In this document: positions 24,142 through 35,250 of the stretch, piece by piece
How positions within the stretch are numbered: position 1 is the first letter of the stretch
Layout of the letters: the number at the start of each line of letters is the position of its first letter
Source of the DNA: Diogma glabrata
Taxonomy: Eukaryota > Arthropoda > Insecta > Diptera > Cylindrotomidae
Length of the DNA: 64,000 bases
Direction: 5' to 3'
Assembly (NCBI GenBank): GCA_963693315.1
Contig: OY856186.1
Location: 281,772,935 to 281,836,934, forward strand
The notes under the pieces: model-generated
What the model saw: only the letters and a program-made list of their open reading frames with translations
What the model was told of the DNA's origin: nothing
Databases searched by the model: none
Translations under genes and position numbers: made by a program

Positions 24142-24379
24142 CTCGTCACCAAATTATTAGTCGATTATTTTTCAACATTACCACTCATGCCATTTGAGGT
24201 TAAAAATTCGTTAAATTGTCATGTCAATTGACATTCGTAATAATGATTATTACCACTCATGCCATTTGAGGTTAAAATGTGAGGTTACATTACCACTCAT
24301 GCCATTTGAGGTTAAAAAACCTCAAATGACATTCGTAATAATGATTATGAAAAATAATCGACTATTATTTGACGACTCG
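24142..24379. repeat. MITE with triplicated internal motif
   Basis: ACTCGTCACCAAATTATTAG and the inverted end with AATAATCGACTATTATTTGA form terminal inverted repeats of about 60 bp including ATTTTTCA. Inside, ATTACCACTCATGCCATTTG followed by AGGTTAAAA is present three times (about 24178, 24250 and 24290). The last copy is met head-on by its own reverse complement, AACCTCAAATG. No coding capacity. Confidence 0.75.
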
Positions 24380-24756
24380 TGATATTATATATGAATATTT
24401 TACGGGTGATTATTTTACGGGCGGTCAAGTAGAAAAATATATTAATATTTCATATAGCAACGGGATTTTATTTTACGGATGTAAAGTTCAACTTTCAGCC
24501 ACGATAACTAGGATGTATAATGTGTTTTACGATTCGTTTGTGCGTAAATTAAATAACTAAATCGTTAATTTATTAATAATAAAAACTCAATTGCGAAATA
24601 CAATAACAAGGAATTTTATTTACAATTATTTATCATCTTTTGCCAAGTACCAACAGTAAAATCCATCGAAGTTTAACCGCGGTTAACCGGCTATTTTGAA
24701 AATTTACTATTTGATAACCGGATAGTAAAAAAGTCGAATAACTGCGATCTCTAATT
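24380..24756. other. AT-rich intergenic DNA
   Basis: Nothing supported. TTAACCGCGGTTAA at about 24677-24690 is a perfect 14-bp palindrome. Confidence 0.4.
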
Positions 24757-24850
24757 GTATTGTATAGTAGGAATTACAATATGTGTCATAGCAACACATA
24801 AAAACCTTTTAAGACCAAGGTCCCACAACAACCTGCGTTCTAAGGTGTTG
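24757..24850 (-). repeat. 3'-end fragment of the LINE family at 2451-4270
   Basis: ATATGTGTCATAGCAACACA, then CTTTTAAGACCAAGG and TCCCACAACAACCTGCGTTC with TAAGGTG match the 3' untranslated and C-terminal coding part of the LINE at about 2490-2590, in the same orientation. Confidence 0.7.
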
Positions 24851-24889
24851 AATCCTATGACATATAAAATATGACATAGACCAATATTT

Positions 24890-25025
24890 CGTGATAGGAT
24901 AGAGAAAATAAAAATAAAATAAGAGATAAATAGCAAATTTGATTTAAAAATTTTCAGAAACAAAACAAAAATGGGGTTGGCAATAATCCAACTACACTGT
25001 GTTCCTCAATGAATATTACACACAT
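24890..25025. repeat. Interspersed repeat, copy 1 (partner at 26575-26710)
   Basis: A block of about 136 bp beginning CGTGATAGGATAGAGAAAAT and ending in CCTCAATGAATA is shared in direct orientation with 26575-26710, with scattered substitutions. On the minus strand it reads as a shortened version of the C-terminus of the orphan frame described at 26624-26857. Confidence 0.75.
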
Positions 25026-25271
25026 ACACTCAAAAAAAAGCTAAGTAAATTTTACATTTTTTTTATATATATACAACTCACAAATTGTTTTGTGAGTTCA
25101 CCAAAAATGTTGTGGATTACAAAAAAAATTATTTGAAAAAACAAAAAATTTATTTGATTTACAAATAATTTTTGGATTTGAAGGAAAAAAATTGTAGTTT
25201 TATCAAAAAATTTTGTGTGTTGTATATTTATAAAAATTTTGTAAAATTGACTTTTATTTTTTTGAGTGTAT
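25026..25271. repeat. MITE starting TACACTCAAAAAAA
   Basis: The left end TACACTCAAAAAAAAGCTAA and the right end TTTTTTTGAGTGTA are inverted copies, followed inward by matching AAATTTTAC segments. The interior has the hairpin ACTCACAAATTGTTTTGTGA with GT. It is about 246 bp and non-coding; a diverged relative is at 7735-7858. Confidence 0.75.
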
Positions 25272-26574
25272 TGTTATATGACGTGTTATGCCCGCCAAAT
25301 TACGTGATATTTAACAGGCAGAATTTATAAGAAAACCTATAATCAACTCCAGAACAAACTTAAGTTCTGCATAGGTGAGTTAACAGGAAAATAGATCTGT
25401 GTGGTTAACGGCCCCGGCTCACTAACAGTAAAGACTAAATTCCTGCTCAACCACCACACTTTTCCATTTTTTGTTCATAATACGATTACATTGCATTTTT
25501 TCATTAACATTTCTATCAATAATCATCGGCACACTTGATTTTTTCTTTGACCCACTCGAAGCATCAAGGTTTTTTTTTTATATATTTGTAGTTTTTGATT
25601 ATATATTTGTATTCTATTTACAACGTTTCGAACTCTGTTTATTTTCCTTGTTTATATAAAAATGAAACAGAAGAATTGCTAACGTTTAAATTTCTCTCTA
25701 CATATTATAAACATAAAACAGAAAAAGAAATGAATTGTTGCAATACATGAACATTTCCAGTCCTTTTTGCTTGTATTCTTAATTGATAAACGGGTGGTTC
25801 CTACTTTTGTTTATGTTTTATAGATCGATGGAAAGGCAAGAAGAATGTTTTAATGTTTTGGAAAAAAATAAGTCAATCTGTTATTAATTGGTTTCGTTAT
25901 AAATTATAATTGTATTGTATGCAATCATATGCATGACAAGCTGAAAATATGTGCAATCAACTCTCCTACTCTCTCTCTTGTTTAATTAATTTTAAAATTA
26001 TATAAGGAAAAACATTTTCCAATTGAGTTGAGCTGTAATATATGGATTGTATATTTGAGGGAATTGTATATTTGAAAAATCGGGATTGAAATTAAATGTA
26101 AATAAAACTAAAGGAGTTCATTCGTATATTTAAAACTAGCTTATGAGTTTTGTTTGGTTAAATTTTGATTACAACAGCAAAAATAAAATCATAAATGGAA
26201 ATAAAACGTAATGAAAGTTTTTTTGTGTTTGTCGACCATTATGTTAAGTGTTGAGATCGTAAAGTACGAAGTTTTAAGCTTATAAGTTAGTTAATTTTTT
26301 TTTATATTAATTTAACTATGATTTTTCGTATGTTTTCGAAAATTAAATTATAATAACTATATTTAACAAAAAGAAATAAAAAAAAGGGGAGGAAAGAAAA
26401 AATTTGAATAAAAAGAAGATTAGAGAAAAAAAACGAATGGGAATGAAATACGGGTCCTCTTTACATTTATGTTATTTTATTAACCAATTAAATTATAATA
26501 TCACAAAAATTAAAATTTTGTATTTGTTTAAAAACAATTTTATAAGAATGTTGGATATAGACAGGCGAATTCAT
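25272..26574. other. AT-rich intergenic DNA
   Basis: About 25275-25450 is less AT-biased (TGCCCGCCAAATTACGTG, TTAACGGCCCCGGCTC) and may be an old repeat or an unrecognised exon, but no frame holds. The rest is anonymous. Confidence 0.35.
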
Positions 26575-26710
26575 CGTGATAGGATAGAGAAAATAAAAAT
26601 AAAATAAGAGATAAATAGCAAGTTTAATTTAAAAATTTGCAAAGACAAAACAAAAATGAGATAGCTAATAATCCAGCTACGCTGTCTTCCTCAATGAATA
26701 GTCCACACAT
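26575..26710. repeat. Interspersed repeat, copy 2
   Basis: Direct-orientation partner of 24890-25025. It overlaps the 3' part of the minus-strand orphan frame. Confidence 0.75.
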
Positions 26711-26857
26711 AGAGTTATATGAAGAGTCGATTATTCGAGCAAGCAATAACGTACTATCGTCAAGGAATACTTCATAGCTAAGATTGAGGGTGCTGCCGTT
26801 GGCTGCATAGAGTTCATCCGCCAGAATCCGTAAGCTATCACCTTGGCTAGTGATATC
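26624..26857 (-). pseudogene. Orphan open frame without start codon, part of an unidentified repeated gene
   Basis: A 77-codon minus-strand frame runs from just after a TGA (26858-26860) to TAA at 26624-26626. It reads ITSQGDSLRILADELYAANG, then STLNLSYEVFLDDSTLLLAR and IIDSSYNSMCGLFIEEDSVA. The sequence is complex, non-repetitive and much less AT-biased than its surroundings, as expected for former coding DNA. I do not recognise the family. A partial, decayed copy of its C-terminal region occurs at 24890-25025. It could be an exon of a transposon gene or a duplicated host gene fragment. Confidence 0.4.
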
Positions 26858-26941
26858 TCATTATTTTCACTGCTATTGCCATTGGTATATGTGATATCTC
26901 ACGTGAATTCGTATGTCAAAAGCGAATTTTGTGAGTTGTTC

Positions 26942-27001
26942 TTGCTATGTACATGCAGTTATTGCTATGTACATGCAGTTATTGCGATGTACATGCAGTG
27001 G
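26942..27001. repeat. 20-bp tandem repeat, three copies
   Basis: TTGCTATGTACATGCAGTTA is repeated three times head to tail (third copy with changes), followed by the related TACATGCATGCATG. Confidence 0.85.
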
Positions 27002-27099
27002 TACATGCATGCATGGTATTACTAAATCTGCAATAACTAAAATCGTGTTTCGAGCCAGATTTTAAGTCATATTGATGGCATTATTCTTCAGGTAAATTT

Positions 27100-27840
27100 A
27101 CTCTTGTACTTTTTTTAATTCCATTGATATCTAGATAAGTTTCGGCTGTTAAATTAAGACCTTTAAGATCTTCAGCCATATTGTTAGTACTAAAAGACGT
27201 ATTGCAAAAGATCTAACAGCATCAATTCTAGCTGATGTCGGCCTGTTAAAAAGCTTATATGGTGACTGCGGAATCCCTTTCTTGAAAATTGCTCATCGTT
27301 GAGGGCTGCTGCTAAATAAGTTATAGCATTTATTAAATTATTCCAACAAATGTAACCTAATTTGAACATCATTCAGCAGAATCAACTCAACAGAGATTGA
27401 GACTGTGAACTTCACATGGAGAATACACAGCATATAGGTTTTCTCTACAAATTTCTCTTTTCGTACTCTAGTTTTCACTTTTCATGTTGCTTGCGTTAGC
27501 ATAACCTTGTCCTTCATTCAACTTGAATTACTAATTCTAAATGGCTTGCACATGATTGAATGAGCTCATTTTGGATTTCCGATGATAAATAATGGACTTG
27601 CTAACGCTTGCTTGGAAATTCTTACGTATAGTAAGTAAAATAGCACCCAAAATTATTTTTAAAATGTGCCTCATTATTTTTGCTTGGCCTTCCATTTGAT
27701 CGCAAAATAATTGTAAACCGGCAATCTGTCGTATAATTTAACTTAAGAATATCCTTGAGGACGACAGAGATAAGAACAATTTTACTTAATATTCTTGCTA
27801 AATAATAGACACGGTAGGCAATAAAAGGCATATTTATTGG
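27100..27840 (-). pseudogene. ZMYM-type hAT transposase relic
   Basis: Minus-strand frames show a scrambled but ordered series typical of DUF4371/ZMYM1-like hAT transposases. GQGYANASNM (usually GQGYDGASNM) lies near 27500, a VHSLNL motif near 27400, then PQS...SARIDAVRSFAIRLLV near 27200-27240 and TAETYLDING near 27120-27150. Frames shift repeatedly, so no protein is made. Terminal repeats were not identified. Confidence 0.6.
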
Positions 27841-28749
27841 AGCTCACAACTAACCAATCTCATTCAATTTTTTCTCCTTTTGGTAAAATTTTGAAAAGGA
27901 ACGACTTAGAAAATGGTTTACGATCACAGACACACAATGTAGGTATTTACATATGCCCTCGACGAATCACGTTTTCAGTAATTCGTGGCTTTTTTATTTT
28001 ATCTTCTAAACTAACTACCAATATCAAAACCATTGCGAAACCCAATATGCTTTGGTTGGTTTTCTACTTGCGTTGTACAAATTAAAGGAATCGGGGATTC
28101 TAATTTACAAATAGAATTAACTTTTGTTGCTGAGGAAGCTGAGAATAAAGTTTAAATTTGGAAAACATTTACTAAGTCGGGTAATATATTCTCCATATTA
28201 GAAATTCAAAGCGCGAATGGTTTGTGTTAATTGTTTTGTTTTTGTGAGAGAAAAATTAATATTTGTCATGGGTGGTGCTCAAAACCAGTTGCCATTTGCC
28301 AATACAAGCGGTCAAAACAGGATTGATTCTTTTCAGGTCCTCCATAAAACAATTAATTTAAATTTCATCTCAATACTTTGATTTTCTGGTTACTGTTAAT
28401 TTTTTTAAAATCGTCCTATGCAAAATTGACCGGTTTTTATCGTTTCCTTACGTTTGTAACGACATATGTACGGTATTAAGGCATTTTTATATTATATGAC
28501 CCATCCTTGAAAAGAAATACTTCTTATTTAAACTGAAGCCAAATTAATTAAATCATCGTGTATTTTATTAATGCGATAAGAATTTATGGAAAGATCAAAT
28601 TCTCATATACTTTCGTTTTGGTTAAAAATTATTTTTTGCCCATATAATACTTTCATTTTGGTCGGAGTCCGAGCTCTTTTAAAGAGCCGAGCCCGGGGGA
28701 AACCCCCTCCCCCCTTCCATCCCCCTCTTGTCGGGCCTGGAACCACTAA
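27841..28749. other. Intergenic DNA
   Basis: No supported gene. The C-rich run at about 28690-28730 (GGGGGAAACCCCCTCCCC) resembles the poly-C found near hAT ends but no terminus could be defined. Confidence 0.35.
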
Positions 28750-29510
28750 CTCTTTGGAGTTGAAGCTACAGGCTTTTAAAATTGAAATATGGTATCGAAA
28801 AGGTTCAATCAATGTTGTACTCAAGGCACTTTCACGTATTTATTCGGACGATTCAGTTACTATACCATAGTACATAGAACTTGTTGACTCGCCTATGCTC
28901 TTCAGGATTGCGAATATATCGGTGTCAACTATAGAAAAAATTCAACTACTGGAATTAAATACCCACACCATTTCTGTATCAAGTACTTACAGTCAAATTT
29001 TGTTCAATCCTTTCTTTGGAAAGCGCATACGATGATACAGACGTTCCAACCTGGAAACTAATAGTGCCTGTTACACTGACGCTCACTTTGATTAAACAAG
29101 CTCACGACTGAATTAAGCACGTGAAAAAATTCTCCATTACCTCGACTATATTGCTTAAAAGTGGTCCGTGCAACAGGCTATAATATATGTAGTCGAAACA
29201 GAAACATGGTGATAGGCCAAGCGGTCTTCAAATCGGCCAAGCGGTCTGCCAAATTGTCGCCAATATTTGTACCAACCAGCGACTGTTGATTCGAAAATCA
29301 AAAATATTGCATATACCAACTGCGAGATGTATACGCGGTAATCTAATCGAGCCTACCACCGCAAAAACATTCGCTGCTAGATTCATTTACGTCTTAAAAT
29401 AGTACCGCTTAAAACTAAGTTAAATTTCTTAGCCCAACTAGCTCTGTGTGTAGAACATGAGACCTATTTTCTCAGGGCTGTGACTTATGAGTCTTGATCA
29501 CACTGTAATG
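28750..29510 (+). pseudogene. Ty3/gypsy pol fragment (end of RNase H and degraded integrase)
   Basis: LELKLQAFKIEIWYRKGSIN followed by VVLKALSRI is the end of a Ty3/gypsy RNase H domain (family form: xLQxFxFxIxYRKGxxNxVxDALSR), though the Asp before ALSR is changed. Downstream, in other frames, WKLIVPVTLTLTLIKQAHD and then a decayed zinc-binding and integrase-like stretch can be followed to about 29500. It is a short broken piece of a different gypsy lineage from the copies at the right of the window. Confidence 0.55.
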
Positions 29511-29565
29511 AAACGTTTCATTTCTGATAATATTTTATCATTTCATCAATTAGACCCGCTATACA

Positions 29566-29655
29566 CTTGAGCTAAGCTATGCGAACTATGCGAACGATGT
29601 TTTTTGTATATAACGTAATCAAATGGATGACTATACACTTGAGCTAAGCTATAAG
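29566..29655. repeat. Left half of palindromic MITE split by a hAT insertion
   Basis: CCGCTATACACTTGAGCTAA, GCGAACTATGCGAACGATG, TATATAACGTAATCAAATGG and a second CTATACACTTGAGCTAAGC form one arm. The reverse complement of the whole arm is found at 34637-34738. Taken together the two halves make a palindromic element of about 200 bp. Confidence 0.85.
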
Positions 29656-30855
29656 CAGAGGCGTTAATTGGGTAGGGCTGGGGGAGGGGCATTGCCCCCC
29701 CCCCCCCAAGGATCTGATCCCATCAATACATCGATTCAATAAAACCATCCAATCGTTTACACTATATAAAAATTATACACTATAAAAATTTCAATGCACT
29801 GTTATTTTGTAAATTCGTCTAATTTTTAGAAGATTTACTTAGCTAATATACCAATTTTATCGCATACTATTAATTGAAATATATCTGATAATATAATTAT
29901 TACGTTACATATTATTTTGGCCCGACTAAAGTACGGTTCACCACAATATTCAAACCGTTATCGTTCTTTGTATAGACTAGAGCGCCGCCGATACGAAAGG
30001 CGGTCGTATTGCATCTAATCTTCTGATGAAATTAGTTTTATAAACAGAACACGATCGTTCTTCCAAAAACGCCGTGGGTGCGTATTTTGACAACATTCTA
30101 TCGTACGATAGTGTTTTGTTTATAAGATATTCGTGTCTAAGAAAGAGGAAACAAAATATTTCATTAGTATAGGGTTCCTCGAGAGTTCATAATGCAGTAT
30201 TTAACATTCAAATTTCAATTGTTATTGGTCGTTGGTAATTTATATAAACTTAAAAGTAAGTACATGCAGGAGAACACAACCTAATTATATCCCACTTATT
30301 TGGAGAACCCTGACTGTTTGGCCCTGTTTTTTTATCTATATTATATTGTACGAACTTAACAAGACTTTTTTAAAAACAATAAATTAAAAACATTTCTAAT
30401 TGTAAAATCCTATAACATATCGGTTTTCTTGATAGTTGTGCTAATTTTTATAAAATGAATGAAAATAATTACGAGAGTAATTTAAATTTTTTGTGTTAGT
30501 TCCAGTGATTTTATAATAGTGAATGTTTTATAATGGACAAGCAATATTTTCTAAAGACACGAACAAATATTTAAGTTATGTAAATATTTTCAAGGTATGT
30601 TATGAAAAGTTGCTGACAAATTCTTTTCGCTATATGGACTATAATTTTTAATTCATAAAATAGCAAAAATTATATGTTTGGTTGGTTATAATAAAATCCA
30701 AAACGTGTCCTAAACGTCAATCTTTGTTCATTTTTTTATACAGTCACAGGGAGGGAGAAACTGTTATTTTTTTGTAGTAGGTTCTTCTTATAGATTTAAA
30801 AGAAGCTCGCAATAATTGTACAATTTTGAATCAATTGAAAAATTTACGCACGTTT

Positions 30856-30985
30856 ATGGGTAGTAAACTGACCAGACGTCCCACGCTGCGTGGAAATATC
30901 CCACATTTGATTGCGTTGTCCCACGGAGAAATTTGTCCCACGAAGCGTCCCACGAAACAAATATTTCCACCACATTTGCCCACAT
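30856..30985. repeat. TCCCACG-rich fragment, probable end of another hAT family
   Basis: GACCAGACGTCCCACG is followed by repeated TCCCACG and TCCCACA words. ACCAGACGTCCC is a common start of one hAT family, so this is probably a terminal fragment nested in the larger element. No opposite end was found. Confidence 0.4.
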
Positions 30986-32235
30986 TATCGAAATAATCAA
31001 ATAAGCCTTATATCTACCTACGTACAGTTTGCGCAATATCTTAGTCAAAGCAATGGCTTCACTGTTTTTTCTTGCAATTTGTATAATGTTATGTATATGT
31101 TGATTTATCTATATTGAGAGAACAAACTAGTGCAATATTTTTTTTACTAAATAGTGTTATAACTATAATTTTCTTAGAAATACTAAACTCAGTTTTATTC
31201 ACTTCAATAATTTATATTTTGTTTTGCGAATATCTTTTGATGTCTAACAGATCTATCTCAACTAAAAGGTTTCTTTGTTTATAGAAACATCTCCCCGGTG
31301 TATATACGAGAGATCGAAAGTATATTATAAAAAATAAAATACAAAATATTTTACTTAAAAAGTCGCAGTTTTCCGTATAAATTCATAGACATTTAAATTT
31401 TCAAACCAGAGTTTTACTTTATTCGAGCACTCATTTTAATCCTTTGAAATAATATTCAAAAATTAAAATGTAAAACAAAATGATTTTACTCCTTTGGAGC
31501 AGATTACATTTTCCTGTTCTTTTATTCGATTTATGAATAGTCACTCTACGTCATCCTTTATATTCATTTTTCTAACAATACATGAATAATTGAACGAATC
31601 ATTCAAAGCATTTTACGTTGGAAAGCATCAAATTTGAAGCAAAAATAAAAGTTTTGAGTATTTGAAAGAAAATATTTATTTCAATTTAGTAGCAAGAATG
31701 ATATTTTATTATTTTCACTCCTGTATGTTTGAATGTTATACTTTTTTTAAGCTACGCACTCTGAAAGAACAAAGTAAAGGAGTGATATAAGTAGCGTTTC
31801 AAACTCTGTTTAAAACACACTTTAACTAGGTAGCTCAAAAGTAAAATTATTATTTTCTAATTTATAATTTTTTTTTCTCAATAAAGAACAAACAAAGTAG
31901 AGAGCATAAAAACTTGATAAATGGTATATATTTGCAAAATATAGAACGAGAGGTATACTGTATACCTCTTATACTTACAGAATACAGAAAAGATATTAAT
32001 TATTTAGTAAAATTAAAATAAATTGTTTCAATTGTTTTGCAGTCTTTACTTGTGTAACAAAAGTTTTAAGCTACTATAAAAGGTAAATTTTTACTAATTT
32101 TTAAAATTATATTTAAAAAGTTCTCCTGCAAATCAAGATGGATAGAAAACTTTTACGTAAATTCTCATACGATATTGAATTGGACTATCCTTTTATAAAA
32201 AAATCAAAATATAACGACGCAAAGGTTTATTGTAT
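30986..32235. other. AT-rich filler inside the hAT element
   Basis: No gene is seen. GAGGTATAC and GTATACCTC form a near-perfect short hairpin at about 31951-31969. Confidence 0.45.
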
Positions 32236-33852
32236 TACACTCTAAAAACTTAAATTTTAAGATTGTGAAATCACTGCTATAAGAGAATAGTAGAATTTTT
32301 TTGCCAGCGAACACAAAATTTGTTTGTTATGCGCATATTGTTTGCACATGCGCATGCACATGCGCATATTGTTTGCACATTCAGTGTCTCGATTAAAATA
32401 TTAAAAAAAAACTATTGGGGTCCCATCGAAATGGACAAAAAAAACTCATAAAAATTAATATATTACTATTGAAATTCAACCAATTATAATAGAAAACCAA
32501 AAACTAGTAAAAATATTAATGATTTTGTAGGCAATGTAACAAAATTTTGTTAATTAAAAATAATTATAATAAAAATAACGACGCCTATGGAAACAAATAT
32601 CACAACAAACAAATGGTACGAACTAGAAGTAGAAATTTAGCTAATGTAATTTGAAAACAAATTTATCCCAAAATAAATAATACATCTCTGTTTTACTTTT
32701 TGTCTCATCTTTTATCTCTTGCTGCGTCCTAGCTGTCAGAAATTCGCTGGCAAAAAAATTCTACTGTAGATAATTTATCAAATTTTTAATGAATTTAAAC
32801 AATAAATTTTAACAAGTGTAAAAAAACGAATGGCAAATGTTTTGGGTAGAAATTTCAGTTATTTTACACACAAAGTGCGTTTTTACACGGAATTCGCTAT
32901 TTCACACTATTTCTGTGCGATCTTACATTTATTTTGTGTAATTTCATTTTTAAAGCACCTTATGTGGGTGAATTTGCGCATAAAATTGAAAAAGTATATA
33001 CTGTCAACCTCTTTTCTATTGATTTCGCATAAGTATCGAAATCGACTTGAAGGCGCGTGCTACGTTTGTGTTACCGAAATCAAAAATATTAATGGTAAAG
33101 CTTTTCTTAATTCAAAATAATTATGAAGAAATTGATACAATTTTTTGTTTTTTAGTTTGGCGATTCATTTCATAAAATACGTCTAAAAAACCCAACAAAT
33201 AATACTCCATGGATCGCAATTATAAGTAAGGAAATATTATAAGGTTTTACTTTTAACAGATTTATAACATATTTTTAAACATTAAATGTTTCAAAAACTC
33301 ATCTCTAAATCTTTATTTTACAGAAAATTCTTGGATTTGGCAATTTCAACGATTTGGCAGTTTTGCAGTGATGTAAAAGTGTTACAGTGATTTGGCAGTG
33401 TTACAGTGATGTTTTACATTGTGAATAAACTATTAATTTAAATTGTATAAATTATATGTAATAAATTTAAGTTATTGTATATTTTATAAATAAAATAAAT
33501 ATGATTTAAACAAAAATGTTTTGTAGAACCTCACAATTTCCATATATAATGCCATATAATTCTTGTTTCCACATATTACAATTTGTAATATTACACATTT
33601 TGTGTAAAAACTCACAAAAGATTTATTATTATTACATATTAAAAATTCGTATTGTTACACAAATTCTGTGAATTCCCACAAATAATATGTTTTTTCACAC
33701 ATCAAAATACGCAGCTTTACACGAAATGTTTGAACGTATTATACACATTATTTAATGTAAAGTTTGTAATTTACACAGCAAAGTATTTTACTATTATTAT
33801 AGTAGGCAACCCATTTCCTACTATTATAGTAGTGATTTTTTCTTAGAGTGTA
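32236..33852. repeat. 1.6-kb element with TACACTCTAA termini, nested in the hAT
   Basis: TACACTCTAA opens the element and TTAGAGTGTA closes it. Inward similarity continues with AAATCACTGCTATAAGAG against the inverse of a CTACTATTATAGTAGTGATT segment. Both halves are studded with TTTACAC/GTGTAAA words (for example TTTTACACACAAAGTGCG near 32860 and ATTACACATTTTGTGTAAAA near 33588). No transposase is visible. A 23-bp-TIR element sits inside at 32289-32765, and a minisatellite-like stretch with repeated TTACAGTGAT and TTTGGCAGT lies at 33336-33415. Confidence 0.6.
32289..32765. repeat. Inner MITE with perfect 23-bp TIRs
   Basis: AGTAGAATTTTTTTGCCAGC followed by GAA is found at the left end and its exact reverse complement at the right end. 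The interior is AT-rich with alternating ATGCGCAT words near 32330-32370 and has no frame. Confidence 0.8.
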
Positions 33853-34084
33853 CCAGTCTGAGTGAATTTGCAAACTAACAGTGGACATTATGAATTAAAA
33901 GACATATAGATACAGATAAACATAAAAAAGCGTTGCTATAAGCCGTCAGCTCCAGTAGCTTGAACAAGTACAAGTACAAGTTGTTGTTATTTTGTTTTCT
34001 TGTTGTTATTTAACATTGACAAAAAGTTAGTTGCAATTTGCGCTGATTACTCGAATACCAATTTTAGTGGTGTCACGTCAAGAA

Positions 34085-34440
34085 GTGAAAATTTAAAAGC
34101 AAGCTAAGCTCGAATTTGAACCAGAATGTATTGGGTATTGGATTCGCAGCCCATATTCTAAATAATACAATAAGAAGTGCTGCTGATTTAAATGGCAGGG
34201 TTAAAAAAATTTGGATATTTTACTGTCTTTACTGGAGACGTTGAAGGAGTTCTGCGGCAAAAATAATGTCGAACATAACCAACTTATTGGATACAGTGAA
34301 ACTCGCTGGCTGGCGGTAATGCCAAACTACTTTCTTGATGCTTAAACAATGCAGAGATGATACTAAATTTAAAATTATTTTTTACAAATGAAGGGATTTT
34401 GCAGAACTTTGCGACATTCGCTTCGATGAAACAACAATAG
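34085..34440 (+). pseudogene. hAT transposase relic in the 5-kb element
   Basis: In shifting frames the sequence shows IGFAAHILNNTIRSAAD and then, after breaks, VEHNQLIGYSETRWLAVMP followed by FLMLKQCRDD. This is the conserved C-x2-H-x-L-x-N...TRWLS block of ZBED/hAT transposases, with several frameshifts. The orientation (plus) and the position near the right terminus agree with the enclosing element. The catalytic N-terminal portion is not visible. Confidence 0.65.
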
Positions 34441-34636
34441 AAGTTAAAGATCTAGCATAGTAACCAAGGGAGCTCAAAAGCATTTTAGTTTCATTTCTAA
34501 GACCATGCATTTAAATGCTTTTAAATATATGTGTGTATAAAAATGTACATGTTATGTTTTACGAAAAAAATCTTTTTATGTCATTTAAATTAACGCCCCC
34601 CCAAGATTTTGGTGAAATGACGCCACTGGCTATAAG

Positions 34637-34738
34637 CTTAGCTCAAGTGTATAGTCATCCATTTGATTACGTTATATACAAAAAACATAGTTCGCATAGT
34701 TCGCATAGCTTAGCTCAAGTGTATAGCGGGCCATATTA
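34637..34738. repeat. Right half of the split palindromic MITE
   Basis: CTTAGCTCAAGTGTATAGTC, then ATCCATTTGATTACGTTATA and CATAGTTCGCATAGTTCGCA are the reverse complement of 29566-29655, ending GTGTATAGCGG. Confidence 0.85.
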
Positions 34739-35040
34739 ATGGGTCGGCTGAAATAATGAAAACTCAAAACAAGTCGATCGTTATATTTTATATATTTATT
34801 GAAACACGGCATTCTAACGTAAGGTCTTGTTTTTTTTATTGCCCTAATTGAAAAATGGTATGGTATATGAAAAATTTGAAAAAACATAGTCAGTCGCGAG
34901 GCGAGGACTGTTTTTCAATTACAAATTAAAATTTTGAAACATACGGTGCCAAAAATTATAAAAATTTAATTGATTGTGATAATATTTTGTTTAGATAAAA
35001 TCACAACTAAATATAAGAATAAACCTTATCAGCTTTGCCC

Positions 35041-35250
35041 AGAATTTTAACAATATGCTCAGTTCAACTTTGTGAAATCAAAACTCTTCTCTTAAGTATG
35101 AAAGTGCAACTATTTTACCCTAATCTTTTCAATGGTCTACCATCAACAGTTAGAAACTCAGAGACGTTATCGAGATTGAAAAAAAATCAATATGTGATTA
35201 GTATAAATCAAAAAAACATTAGTTCTGCCGAGCAACCTTCCTATATTTAG
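35041..35250 (+). pseudogene. Possible LINE ORF2 C-terminal fragment
   Basis: A 71-codon frame contains VQLFYPNLFNGLPSTVRNSE and TLSRLKKNQYVI. The pattern F/WNxLPxxVRxxxxLxxFKK is common at the C-terminus of several LINE reverse transcriptases. The fragment is short and no other domain is nearby, so the call is tentative. Confidence 0.3.

Larger units (their letters stand above)
29656..34628 (+). mobile_element. 5-kb hAT element inserted near the centre of a palindromic MITE
   Basis: The ends are CAGAGGCGTTAATTGGGTAG at the left and, on the minus strand, CAGTGGCGTCATTTCACC at the right, both with a nearby run of C or G. The 8-bp target duplication GCTATAAG is perfect on both sides (29648-29655 and 34629-34636). 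Coding relics survive only at 34085-34440. The interior also contains an inverted-repeat element (32236-33852) and long AT-rich filler. The region at 29935-30130 is GC-richer, with the perfect palindrome CTATCGTACGATAG. Confidence 0.88.

Noticed and set aside
28586..28870. Whole 94-aa ORF as one protein
   Set aside because: Only the C-terminal part (from about 28750) matches gypsy RNase H; the front part is C-rich non-coding DNA.
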